Shown piece by piece: positions 7,237 to 14,338 of a stretch of DNA of 17,042 nucleotides (positions within the stretch are counted from its first letter, which is position 1; each line of letters starts with the position of its first letter). The notes below the pieces were generated by a model. That model saw only the letters and a program-made list of their open reading frames with translations. It made no database searches and was not told the origin of the DNA. The stretch spans positions 1 to 17,042 of the forward strand of contig CAJUJB010000053.1 in NCBI GenBank assembly GCA_910586595.1, written 5' to 3'. This DNA is from an uncultured Muribaculaceae bacterium. GTDB lineage: Bacteria; Bacteroidota; Bacteroidia; Bacteroidales; Muribaculaceae. The position numbers were made by a program, and so were the translations under genes.

Positions 7237-9027
7237 ATGAAAAAAACGATATATACAGCAATCTGTGCCGTCGCAGCCCTCTCTCTGGGCTCCTGCTCCG
7301 ACTTCCTCGACAAGAAGAGCACTGCTTACGACTCCGACGGCTTCTATGAATCGGACGCCGGTATCAGCGACGGCGTTACTGCGACATACCGCCTTGTGCC
7401 CTACGACCAGAACTGGGCCGTGCCTCAGGCTGTGATGCAGGATGTTTACTGCCCCTACTCCATGCAGGACGAGGAGAACAACACCATCAGCGCCGGCGGT
7501 GGTCTCAACCCTGACCACAGCTACGTGAAAAGCTATTGGAGCGGTCACTGGGCAATTGTCGCACGTGCAAACAACGTGCTGTCTGGTGCAAAAATCAGCT
7601 TCGACGAGCTCTTCGACCCCAATGCCGACGCAAGCGCTACATACAAACGTCGCTATTGCGAGGCTCTCGCACTTCGTGACTACGCTTACTACAACCTCGT
7701 GCAGGCTTACGGTGATATTCCCTTCTTCCCCGAAGCCGTTACTCCCGACCAGTACACCGAGCCCCGCCACGACAAAAAAGAGATTACCGACTATATCATC
7801 AACGAGCTCACCCAGATTGGTGAGGCCGAAATACTTCCCTGGGAACCCGAGCAGCTCGGCCGCATAGGCAACGGTATGGTATGGAACCTCGTTGCACGCT
7901 GGGCACTTCTCGCCGGTAGCCACGATTTCGGTGGCGAAGGCCAGGCTTATTTCGCAAAGGCCGCCGCAGCTGCACAGAAGGTAATGGATCACCATGGTCT
8001 TGCCACTGAATTCAACGACCTCTTCACTCACGAAGGTCAGGCTAAGACAGCTACCCGCAATGAAATCCTCTGGGAATACTCCTACACCAACGAGAGCTCT
8101 GTGATCCGCACACACAAGATGCGTTACGGTCATACCTCGCGTACGGCAGGTGGTTCTTCAGTGCGTTTCCCCTCACCCATGATCGCTGCAGTCTTCGAGT
8201 GTAAGGACGGTCTCCGTATCGACGAGTCACCCCTCTACGACCCGACCAAGCCCTTCATGAACCGCGACCCCCGTTTCCGTCACACCATCCTCATGCACGG
8301 CGACACAATGTGGTTCAACGGCGGCAACAGCGCCATCGAGATCAACGTATACGACAAGACCTCGCGCCAGTACCCCAACCCCCGTCAGAAAGGCAAATGG
8401 TACTCTTACACCAATCTTGACGTGACCGGTACTTCTTCTTCCTGCGCCCACAACGGCATCGGCATGCTCTGGAACAAATACAACGAAGACCTCAGCGAAG
8501 GTTTTTCTGATTGCACCATCGACCTCATCGTGATGCGCGCAGCCGAGGCATACCTCACTTATGCAGAGGCCAAGATCGAGCTGAACCAGCTTGACCAGAC
8601 TGTTTACGACGCAATCAACAAGGTACGCCGCCGCGCACACATGCCCGACTTCGACCCCGCACGCCAGGGTGATCAGGACAAGATGCGTCAGATCGTACGC
8701 CGCGAACGTAAGGTAGAGCTCGCCATGGAAGGTGTACTTCTCACCGACTTCCGCCGCTGGAAAATCGGCGACCTTCTCAACGCAGGTCCGTTCTATGGTC
8801 AGCCTATCCCCGAAATCCGCTGGACAGGTCTTACCAAGGCCGATATGCCTACCTTCAAGAAAACTCCCCGTCACGACCTCAACGACATCCCCGATTACTC
8901 AGCCGTGGCCGACAAGTACACCTCGCGCGACCTCAAGCGCTTCTGGGCTGATCGCTTCATGTGGTGGCCTATCCCCCGTACCGACCTCGACCGCAACCCC
9001 AACCTCACCAACCCTGAAGGTTATTAA
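7237..9027 (+). CDS. susD: SusD/RagB-family glycan-binding lipoprotein
   Basis: A surface lipoprotein that lids the SusC barrel and captures glycan. The 596-residue product begins with a type II signal whose lipobox LGSC places the lipidated cysteine at C20. The following SDFLDKK includes acidic residues compatible with surface export in Bacteroidetes. Typical RagB/SusD features are the N-terminal SDFLDKKSTA start, the helical TPR-like segments (YCEALALRDYAYYNLVQAYGDIPF; MRAAEAYLTYAEAKIELNQ), the block VRRERKVELAMEGVLLTDFRRW, and the C-terminal WWPIPRTDLDRNPNLTN. It is directly downstream of and surely cotranscribed with susC. No separate SusE/SusF-like surface glycan-binding gene follows; the tail-bearing proteins downstream might take that role (inference). 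Confidence 0.97.
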   Translation: MKKTIYTAICAVAALSLGSCSDFLDKKSTAYDSDGFYESDAGISDGVTATYRLVPYDQNWAVPQAVMQDVYCPYSMQDEENNTISAGGGLNPDHSYVKSYWSGHWAIVARANNVLSGAKISFDELFDPNADASATYKRRYCEALALRDYAYYNLVQAYGDIPFFPEAVTPDQYTEPRHDKKEITDYIINELTQIGEAEILPWEPEQLGRIGNGMVWNLVARWALLAGSHDFGGEGQAYFAKAAAAAQKVMDHHGLATEFNDLFTHEGQAKTATRNEILWEYSYTNESSVIRTHKMRYGHTSRTAGGSSVRFPSPMIAAVFECKDGLRIDESPLYDPTKPFMNRDPRFRHTILMHGDTMWFNGGNSAIEINVYDKTSRQYPNPRQKGKWYSYTNLDVTGTSSSCAHNGIGMLWNKYNEDLSEGFSDCTIDLIVMRAAEAYLTYAEAKIELNQLDQTVYDAINKVRRRAHMPDFDPARQGDQDKMRQIVRRERKVELAMEGVLLTDFRRWKIGDLLNAGPFYGQPIPEIRWTGLTKADMPTFKKTPRHDLNDIPDYSAVADKYTSRDLKRFWADRFMWWPIPRTDLDRNPNLTNPEGY

Positions 9028-9042
9028 TCCGACACATAAACA

Positions 9043-9082
9043 ATCATACCGGCCTGCACCGAGCAGTGCCGGCCGGTATGAT
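9043..9082 (+). terminator. Intercistronic hairpin between susD and the enzyme genes
   Basis: ATCATACCGGCC (9043-9054) pairs perfectly with GGCCGGTATGAT (9071-9082), and within the loop GCAC (9056-9059) pairs with GTGC (9066-9069). It fills most of the 72-nt gap and is followed by CAATTTTA rather than a solid T run. It may be a partial terminator or an RNA processing/stability element that makes susC/D mRNA more abundant than the enzyme mRNA (inference). Confidence 0.55.
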
Positions 9083-9099
9083 CAATTTTAACATACTCC

Positions 9100-11127
9100 A
9101 TGCAGAAAATTCTCCCCGCTCTATTGCTGACACTCGGCGCCACGGCCACACTCTCCGCACAGACACGCGTTGAGACTGCCGACGGCCGTGTGACCCTGGC
9201 CAACAATCAGGCTTCTGTGACTTTTGATTCCGGCAAGCGCTTCGACATCCTCGAGATGTCGCACAGCGGCTCTCGTAATCTCGTGCAGCCCGGATCGAAT
9301 CTCGCACCCTGGACAATCACCTATCTCGGAGCTCAGGGAGAGACTCCCGAGGTAAACCCCGCTTGCGCCGTTTACCGCGGTTACACCACCGAGCGCAACG
9401 ACACTGCCTCGGCCCTTACTTTCCGCTGGGATACCCGTCTCCAGTACGACGGCAAGCCGTATCCCGTAGAAATGCGTGTGTCGCTGGCCGACAACTCGCC
9501 ATTGCTTGAGTGGAACATCACTGCCTCCCTGCCCGAAGGCTGGAAGGTGAGCGAGATCAAGTTCCCCACTGTGGCTGTGAAGTCGCCCGAGACTGCAAAA
9601 GTTATCACTCCGGCCGGCTGGGGTAACGAGTATACCCTCCGCGCCGATACCGTTTACGAAGCCAACTACCCGTCGTGGTCAGCTTCGATGCAGATGATGA
9701 TGCTCGACGACCCTCAGGGCGCCTACTTCTATTCACCCCGCGACTACAAGGCATGCGGCAAGCTCATGACCCTCGGCGAACGCCTCGGCCAGAGCGAAAT
9801 CACTACCCGCACCGTTGTATCGGAGGCCTGGAATAAAAATGGAGCCTTCACTCTGCCCTGGACAACTGTCACCGCATATCATCCTCAGGGCTGGGCCGAA
9901 GCTGCCTGCACCTGGTACCGCCCCTTCGCCCTCAACACATCGTGGGGCAAGGTTGAGCTCAAAGACCGAAACATCCCCGAGTGGCTGGTGGAGAAAGACC
10001 TCTGGCTACGCGCAAAATATACAGGCGACACCACTATTGTGGCTGTCAACCGTGCCATCGACTATTTCGGCGACGACATCGCCTTCCACTGGTATTTCTG
10101 GCACAATCATGCCTACGACTCGCATTATCCCGACTACTTCCCTGCTAAACCGGAGTTTGCCGGCATCGTGAAGCAGGTACGCGACCGCAATTGCCAGGTA
10201 ATGCCATATATCAATGGCCGTCTCTGGGATCCCGGAGCCGACAGCTATAAGGCCCGCAAAGGCTACGAAGCATCTTGCCGCCGACCCGACGGTGCCCTCT
10301 ACACTGAAATATATCCCACTTCAATCGTTCCCAATACCGTCACCTGCCCTTCGTCGCCCATCTGGCACGACATGCTCATCGAGCTTGCCGACTCCATCCA
10401 GGAGCGCATTGGCACCGACGGACTCTATATCGACCAGATCGCGGCAGCAGCCCCGTACCCCTGTTATGCCGAGAATCATTCGCACCCCAAGGGCGGCGGT
10501 GAATTCTGGTATGAGGACTACAAAGGCATTATCGACGATATGCGTGCCTCGCATCTCAAGCCCGGCAACATAATCTTCTCTGAGGAGAATGCCGAGTGCT
10601 ATATCCCCGTTTTCGATATTCTGCTTACGGTCAACACACCCCACACTCCGGCGTGCCGTATCGTGCCCCTCTATCCTCTGATTTACTCCGACCGCGTGCT
10701 CACCACCGCGTATACCTATACCCCGTATACCGATGTGCGCAATGGCGACTTCCGTTACCAGAACATGCAGTGCCTCCTCTACGGTTCGCAGCTCGGATGG
10801 GTTGACCCCCGTCTGCTCTGGGTCGACGAGAAGAGCGCCTACGAAGCTGAATTCCTCAAGAAACTTGTTGACTTCCGCAAAGACCAGCATGACGTGTTTA
10901 TCGGCGGCACTTATGTGCGCGAGTTCATTCCCGAGGGCGACAACCCTTACGTCAATGTTCCGGTCTTCGGCCCCGACTATATGGTGAAGGGCGCCGAGTG
11001 GATCTCGCCTAATGGCAAGCGTGTGATGTATGTGGTAAACAGCGATTCGAAACCCCACACAGTTAAACTGCCCACAGGCAAAACCATTAAAATGGATGCC
11101 ATCTCGGCTAAACGCATTAATCTATGA
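9100..11127 (+). CDS. Secreted DUF6259-like putative glycoside hydrolase
   Basis: The 675-residue protein has a signal peptide (about 1-20, cleavage near LSAQ), an N-terminal beta-sandwich region (about 22-290), and a TIM-barrel-like region (about 290-600) ending in a small beta domain with VMYVVNSDSKPHTV. It resembles the DUF6259 group, judged from memory of motifs such as HWYFWHNHAYDSHYPDYFP and QVMPYINGRLWD. Candidate catalytic residues are D445 in GLYIDQ and the glutamates of SEENAE (E495, E496, E499). A nucleophile Asp on one strand and an acid/base Glu about 50 residues later is the arrangement seen in retaining alpha-glycosidases of the GH36/GH101 type; the assignment here is inference. 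The gene follows the susD hairpin, and its stop overlaps the start of the NAGPA gene, so the two are probably made together. It has no T9SS-like tail. Substrate unknown. Confidence 0.75.
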   Translation: MQKILPALLLTLGATATLSAQTRVETADGRVTLANNQASVTFDSGKRFDILEMSHSGSRNLVQPGSNLAPWTITYLGAQGETPEVNPACAVYRGYTTERNDTASALTFRWDTRLQYDGKPYPVEMRVSLADNSPLLEWNITASLPEGWKVSEIKFPTVAVKSPETAKVITPAGWGNEYTLRADTVYEANYPSWSASMQMMMLDDPQGAYFYSPRDYKACGKLMTLGERLGQSEITTRTVVSEAWNKNGAFTLPWTTVTAYHPQGWAEAACTWYRPFALNTSWGKVELKDRNIPEWLVEKDLWLRAKYTGDTTIVAVNRAIDYFGDDIAFHWYFWHNHAYDSHYPDYFPAKPEFAGIVKQVRDRNCQVMPYINGRLWDPGADSYKARKGYEASCRRPDGALYTEIYPTSIVPNTVTCPSSPIWHDMLIELADSIQERIGTDGLYIDQIAAAAPYPCYAENHSHPKGGGEFWYEDYKGIIDDMRASHLKPGNIIFSEENAECYIPVFDILLTVNTPHTPACRIVPLYPLIYSDRVLTTAYTYTPYTDVRNGDFRYQNMQCLLYGSQLGWVDPRLLWVDEKSAYEAEFLKKLVDFRKDQHDVFIGGTYVREFIPEGDNPYVNVPVFGPDYMVKGAEWISPNGKRVMYVVNSDSKPHTVKLPTGKTIKMDAISAKRINL

Positions 11128-12794
11128 AACTCGACTCTATCCTCACTCTTGCGGCGATAGCCCTCGGCACAACTCCTGTGATGGCCGCGGAAGGGCAGTG
11201 GATTCTCCAGGGCGTAGCCTACGAGACCGATACCCTTCAACACTACCAGGCAGGCCCCGGCACAACTATCACCGTTCTCGACCTTGTGGCCGGACGCGGT
11301 TCCGACAAGGAAATCAAACAGCGCGTATGGTACAGCGTGACCGACCTCACCAATCCCGATGTTGAGATAAAGACCGTGTGCGGCTCAAATATCCGCACAT
11401 CAAATATGACCGTTCCCGCCATGGTCAACAGCCGCAAGGGCGACGGTAATGTATACTTCCTCGGTGTCAATGCCGACCTTTTCTCGACCAATGGCCCCAT
11501 CGGCACCTCCATCATGAACGGAGAGGTGCTCAAGACCGCTAAAGAGTCTACAGCATGGAAGGCTGTGGGCGTTGAAGATAATGGTGCTCTTTATTTCGGC
11601 ACCGCAAAACTTACCTTCTCGGCCAAGCTAAACGGAGCTATGGAGTATGCGCCCTCGCTGGTCAACGTACCCCGCGCCGCCAACGAGTGCGTGCTCTACA
11701 CCCGCCGCTGGGGCACCACCACACGCACTACCGAAGGTGAGACAGGTATAGAGATTGCTCTGCGCCCCGCCGACGGCATTCTCCATAGCGACGGCCCGAC
11801 GGTCTGCACCGTCGAGAGCGCTCCGGTCAAGAACGGTGGCAACATGGCCATACCTGAAGGCTGCTTCGTCATATCGAGCACGGTGGCCAGCCACATCCGC
11901 GATCTGGGTCTCATGAAAGCCGGTGACACATATACCATCACCCCCGCAGGCATCAGCATCGCTGCAAGTGCCTACAGCAGCCACTCATTCACCAAGTGCG
12001 TGGAGCTCTGCGGCGGCGACCCTATGCTCCTCGTCGGCGGTGAGACTCTTGCCTCATATGCAACGATGCCCAACTACGACGCCCGTCGCCCCCGTACAGC
12101 TATCGGAACTGATGCCACTCATACAATCATGACTCTTCTCGTGGTCGATGGCGACAGCTTCAACAAAGGCATTTCTGCCGGTGTCGATGCCAAAGACCTC
12201 GCTGCAATGATGAAGCAGCTCGGCTGCTATGATGCCCTCAACTTCGACGGAGGCGGCTCATCGACGATGTATACCGATGCATTCGGCGTGCTCAACCGCC
12301 CGAGCGACGGCAAAGACCGCGCAGTGCGTAACGGATGGTTTATCACAACTCCCGACCGCAGCGATGTCGAGACCGCCTCGATTGCCTTCGCCGATCCTCA
12401 CAAGACTCTTGCCATAGGCGATACTTACACCCCCGTGTTCTATGCCTACAACAATAGCGGCCTTCCCGTCAACACCGACCTCCAGGGTGTCAAGCTTGAG
12501 GCTCCCGTCGAGCTCGGAACTGTATCGGCCGACGGCCGCACACTGACCGTGACCGGCGACGGAACCTACGCGCTCACCGCCCGTCTTGGTGGCCATAAAT
12601 GCACCATAGCTGTCCGCGCAGGCGATTATAAGGCAAACTCCGGTTCATCATCCCTCTCCGCAGTCGAGGCTGCCTCTGACGCAAAGACAGAATATTTCAC
12701 CCTCGACGGCCTTGAGGCCGACCCGCAGGCTCTTACGCCCGGCATCTATCTGCGCCGCAGCGGCAGCCAATGCGAGAAAATAATAGTAAAATAA
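11124..12794 (+). CDS. NAGPA/DUF2233 phosphodiester glycosidase with C-terminal sorting-like tail
   Basis: This family includes the human uncovering enzyme, which removes GlcNAc from GlcNAc-1-phospho-6-mannose, and bacterial DUF2233 proteins such as the structurally solved B. ovatus BACOVA_00430. The 556-residue product has a signal peptide (about 1-21). The NAGPA domain shows VNADLFSTNGPIGTSIMNGEVL, RRPRTAIG (321-328), VVDGDSFNKGISAGVDAKDLAAMMKQLGC, and the signature NFDGGGSSTM (373-382). A beta-rich Ig-like segment follows (about 415-510), then a tail, EYFTLDGL...GIYLRRSG...KIIVK (about 522-556), that looks like a type IX secretion C-terminal domain. The ATG overlaps the previous stop as ATGA, implying translational coupling with the DUF6259-like gene. 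It would cleave sugar-1-phosphodiester bonds in or on a polysaccharide; the exact substrate is unknown. Confidence 0.9.
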   Translation: MKLDSILTLAAIALGTTPVMAAEGQWILQGVAYETDTLQHYQAGPGTTITVLDLVAGRGSDKEIKQRVWYSVTDLTNPDVEIKTVCGSNIRTSNMTVPAMVNSRKGDGNVYFLGVNADLFSTNGPIGTSIMNGEVLKTAKESTAWKAVGVEDNGALYFGTAKLTFSAKLNGAMEYAPSLVNVPRAANECVLYTRRWGTTTRTTEGETGIEIALRPADGILHSDGPTVCTVESAPVKNGGNMAIPEGCFVISSTVASHIRDLGLMKAGDTYTITPAGISIAASAYSSHSFTKCVELCGGDPMLLVGGETLASYATMPNYDARRPRTAIGTDATHTIMTLLVVDGDSFNKGISAGVDAKDLAAMMKQLGCYDALNFDGGGSSTMYTDAFGVLNRPSDGKDRAVRNGWFITTPDRSDVETASIAFADPHKTLAIGDTYTPVFYAYNNSGLPVNTDLQGVKLEAPVELGTVSADGRTLTVTGDGTYALTARLGGHKCTIAVRAGDYKANSGSSSLSAVEAASDAKTEYFTLDGLEADPQALTPGIYLRRSGSQCEKIIVK

Positions 12795-12832
12795 CAATCA
12801 ACCATATTATCAACCTTAAAACAACTCTGGAA

Positions 12833-14176
12833 ATGAAAAAACTTTTCCTCCTTTCACTTGCAGTTGCAAGTGCAGCTACCATGGCTTCCGCACAGGACTT
12901 CGTATCGGGCGGTACCCAGATCTTCAAGGACGGCTACAAGCTCTCCGTTGAATGGGGCAACGTCGATATGCTCGGCGACGCTACCTGCCGTGTAGGTACA
13001 GGTACAAACGACAAGTTCTTCCTCAACGACTATGCAGCCGGCACAGTGAAGATCTTCGGTCAGAAAGGCCTTATCAAAGATCTTAAGATTGCCGACAACC
13101 TCTGGGTAAGCAACACTGCCGACGACGCAGGTCACATCATCGTTCGTGGTACTGCAGTAGCTTGGCCCGGCAATGGTCAGTATGGCGGTTGCTACTATCC
13201 TGGCACCGGTAACGGCGACCTCATCTATGTTGTAGACGCTGCCACCGAGACTCTTCTTACAGCTACCCCCCTCGAGCTCAAAGACGGTTACACCGGTCGT
13301 TTCGACGCTCTTGGCCACGTACACGCCAACGTAGTTGAAGACTTCTGGGATCTTATCGCCATCGCTGACGGTACAGGTCAAGGTGAGGACTTCATGTACG
13401 ACGGCATCGAGAGCGAAGCTGGCTGCGAACAGTTCGCAATCACCATCGCTCCCGAATTCGATGAAACATCCGCTAACAAGATTCAGACCCTCGGCATCGG
13501 CCAGATCTATGGCGAAGCAAACGAAGAAGGCTACTATCAGAACATGGCTGTTCTTGCCAACAACTACCTTCTCGTGACCAGCTCTGATGCAGGTCTCGGC
13601 AACGGCATCGCACGCTATGACTACCTCCCCAGCGAGGAAGATCCCGAAGCATATGCTTGGCAGTACAGCGGCGAGTTCTTCGTTACTCCCCAGCACGCTT
13701 CAACCAGCGGCTTCATGGTATTCGAGCTCGCAGGCAAGCAGTTCATCATCTACACCTCTGGTGAAGGTGGCGGCGCTGTAGCTCCCGACGCATTCGGCAT
13801 CTCTGAAGTTAAATTCACCGACACCCCCGCAAGCGACCCCGAAGAAGACAAGAACGTACTGGTTGCTCGTCTCTTCCCCGCAACCAACGATGCAGGTGGC
13901 TTCCTCTACAAAGGCGGCTCTAACTTCACCTCTTACAACGTAGAACCCGTAGAAGGCGAACCCAACTCGGTATACATCTATACCTTCTGCCAGGGTGGCC
14001 CGATGATCAAGCTCAAATTCACCGCTCCTGAAACCGGTGTTGAGGCTGTTCAGGTTGTTGAAAACGAAAACGCTCCCGTTGAATACTACAACCTCCAGGG
14101 CATCCGCGTAGCTAACCCCGAAAACGGTATCTTCATCCGTCGTCAGGGCAACGAGGCTACCAAAGTCGTTCTCTAA
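12833..14176 (+). CDS. Secreted protein of unknown function with T9SS-like tail
   Basis: I do not recognise this 447-residue protein. It has a clean signal peptide (MKKLFLLSLAVASAATMASAQ), a beta-rich body with spaced hydrophobic strands and Gly/Asn turns that suggests a beta-propeller or similar fold, and a short acidic Pro linker (TDTPASDPEEDKN). It ends in PVEYYNLQGIRV...GIFIRRQGNEATKVVL (about 413-447), resembling a T9SS type-A sorting domain. The body is clearly paralogous to the next gene (shared KFF(L/V)N(D/E)YA, LAGKQ(F/Y)IIY, SEV(K/T)F, EPVEG..NSVYIYT). ATG 12833 is chosen over the in-frame ATG at 12770, which overlaps the previous gene and puts 21 polar residues before the signal. 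The 38-nt gap suggests cotranscription with the NAGPA gene. Surface glycan binding is possible but unproven. Confidence 0.85.
   Translation: MKKLFLLSLAVASAATMASAQDFVSGGTQIFKDGYKLSVEWGNVDMLGDATCRVGTGTNDKFFLNDYAAGTVKIFGQKGLIKDLKIADNLWVSNTADDAGHIIVRGTAVAWPGNGQYGGCYYPGTGNGDLIYVVDAATETLLTATPLELKDGYTGRFDALGHVHANVVEDFWDLIAIADGTGQGEDFMYDGIESEAGCEQFAITIAPEFDETSANKIQTLGIGQIYGEANEEGYYQNMAVLANNYLLVTSSDAGLGNGIARYDYLPSEEDPEAYAWQYSGEFFVTPQHASTSGFMVFELAGKQFIIYTSGEGGGAVAPDAFGISEVKFTDTPASDPEEDKNVLVARLFPATNDAGGFLYKGGSNFTSYNVEPVEGEPNSVYIYTFCQGGPMIKLKFTAPETGVEAVQVVENENAPVEYYNLQGIRVANPENGIFIRRQGNEATKVVL
14071..14152 (+). repeat. Tail repeat, copy A
   Basis: This 82-nt segment coding for the C-terminal sorting-like motif matches 16417-16498 at 77 of 82 bases. 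All five differences are synonymous third-position changes, so the encoded residues are identical. Confidence 0.9.
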
Positions 14177-14190
14177 TAGACCCCATATCT

Positions 14191-14277
14191 GTCGGTGCGC
14201 AACGTCGCACCGGCATTGAAGATACTTTCTAAGGTAATAAGTTGATAGGATTTCGCCGGCAACTTCCAATTTGCCGG
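14191..14277 (+). other. Two hairpins ahead of the terminator
   Basis: CGGTGCG (14193-14199) pairs with CGCACCG (14206-14212), extendable by a G-U and a G-C pair. CCGGCAA (14256-14262) pairs with TTGCCGG (14271-14277). Together with the terminator at 14281 they make three stems in a row in the 162-nt gap; neither of these two has its own T run. They may protect the 3' end of the upstream mRNA (inference). Confidence 0.5.
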
Positions 14278-14280
14278 TAA

Positions 14281-14309
14281 AACCGGGGCTGACCCGCCCC
14301 GGTTTTTTT
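14281..14309 (+). terminator. Rho-independent terminator
   Basis: AACCGGGGC (14281-14289) pairs perfectly with GCCCCGGTT (14296-14304) around a 6-nt loop and runs into seven T (14303-14309). This is the strongest terminator in the window and should end the susC-to-12833 transcript, making the next gene a separate unit or a read-through one. Confidence 0.9.
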
Positions 14310-14338
14310 CACATTAAATTACATAATTACACCTTTAC

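Noticed and set aside
7234..8133. 299-codon open frame on the minus strand
   Set aside because: It lies inside susD, has no recognisable protein features, and arises from the strong C-ending codon bias of the sense gene.
12770..12832. 21-codon extension of the unknown secreted gene, overlapping the NAGPA gene end
   Set aside because: The extension is polar and precedes a perfect signal peptide that starts at the ATG at 12833.
12854..13696. 280-codon open frame on the minus strand
   Set aside because: Antisense shadow of the secreted paralogue; no start signal or motif support.
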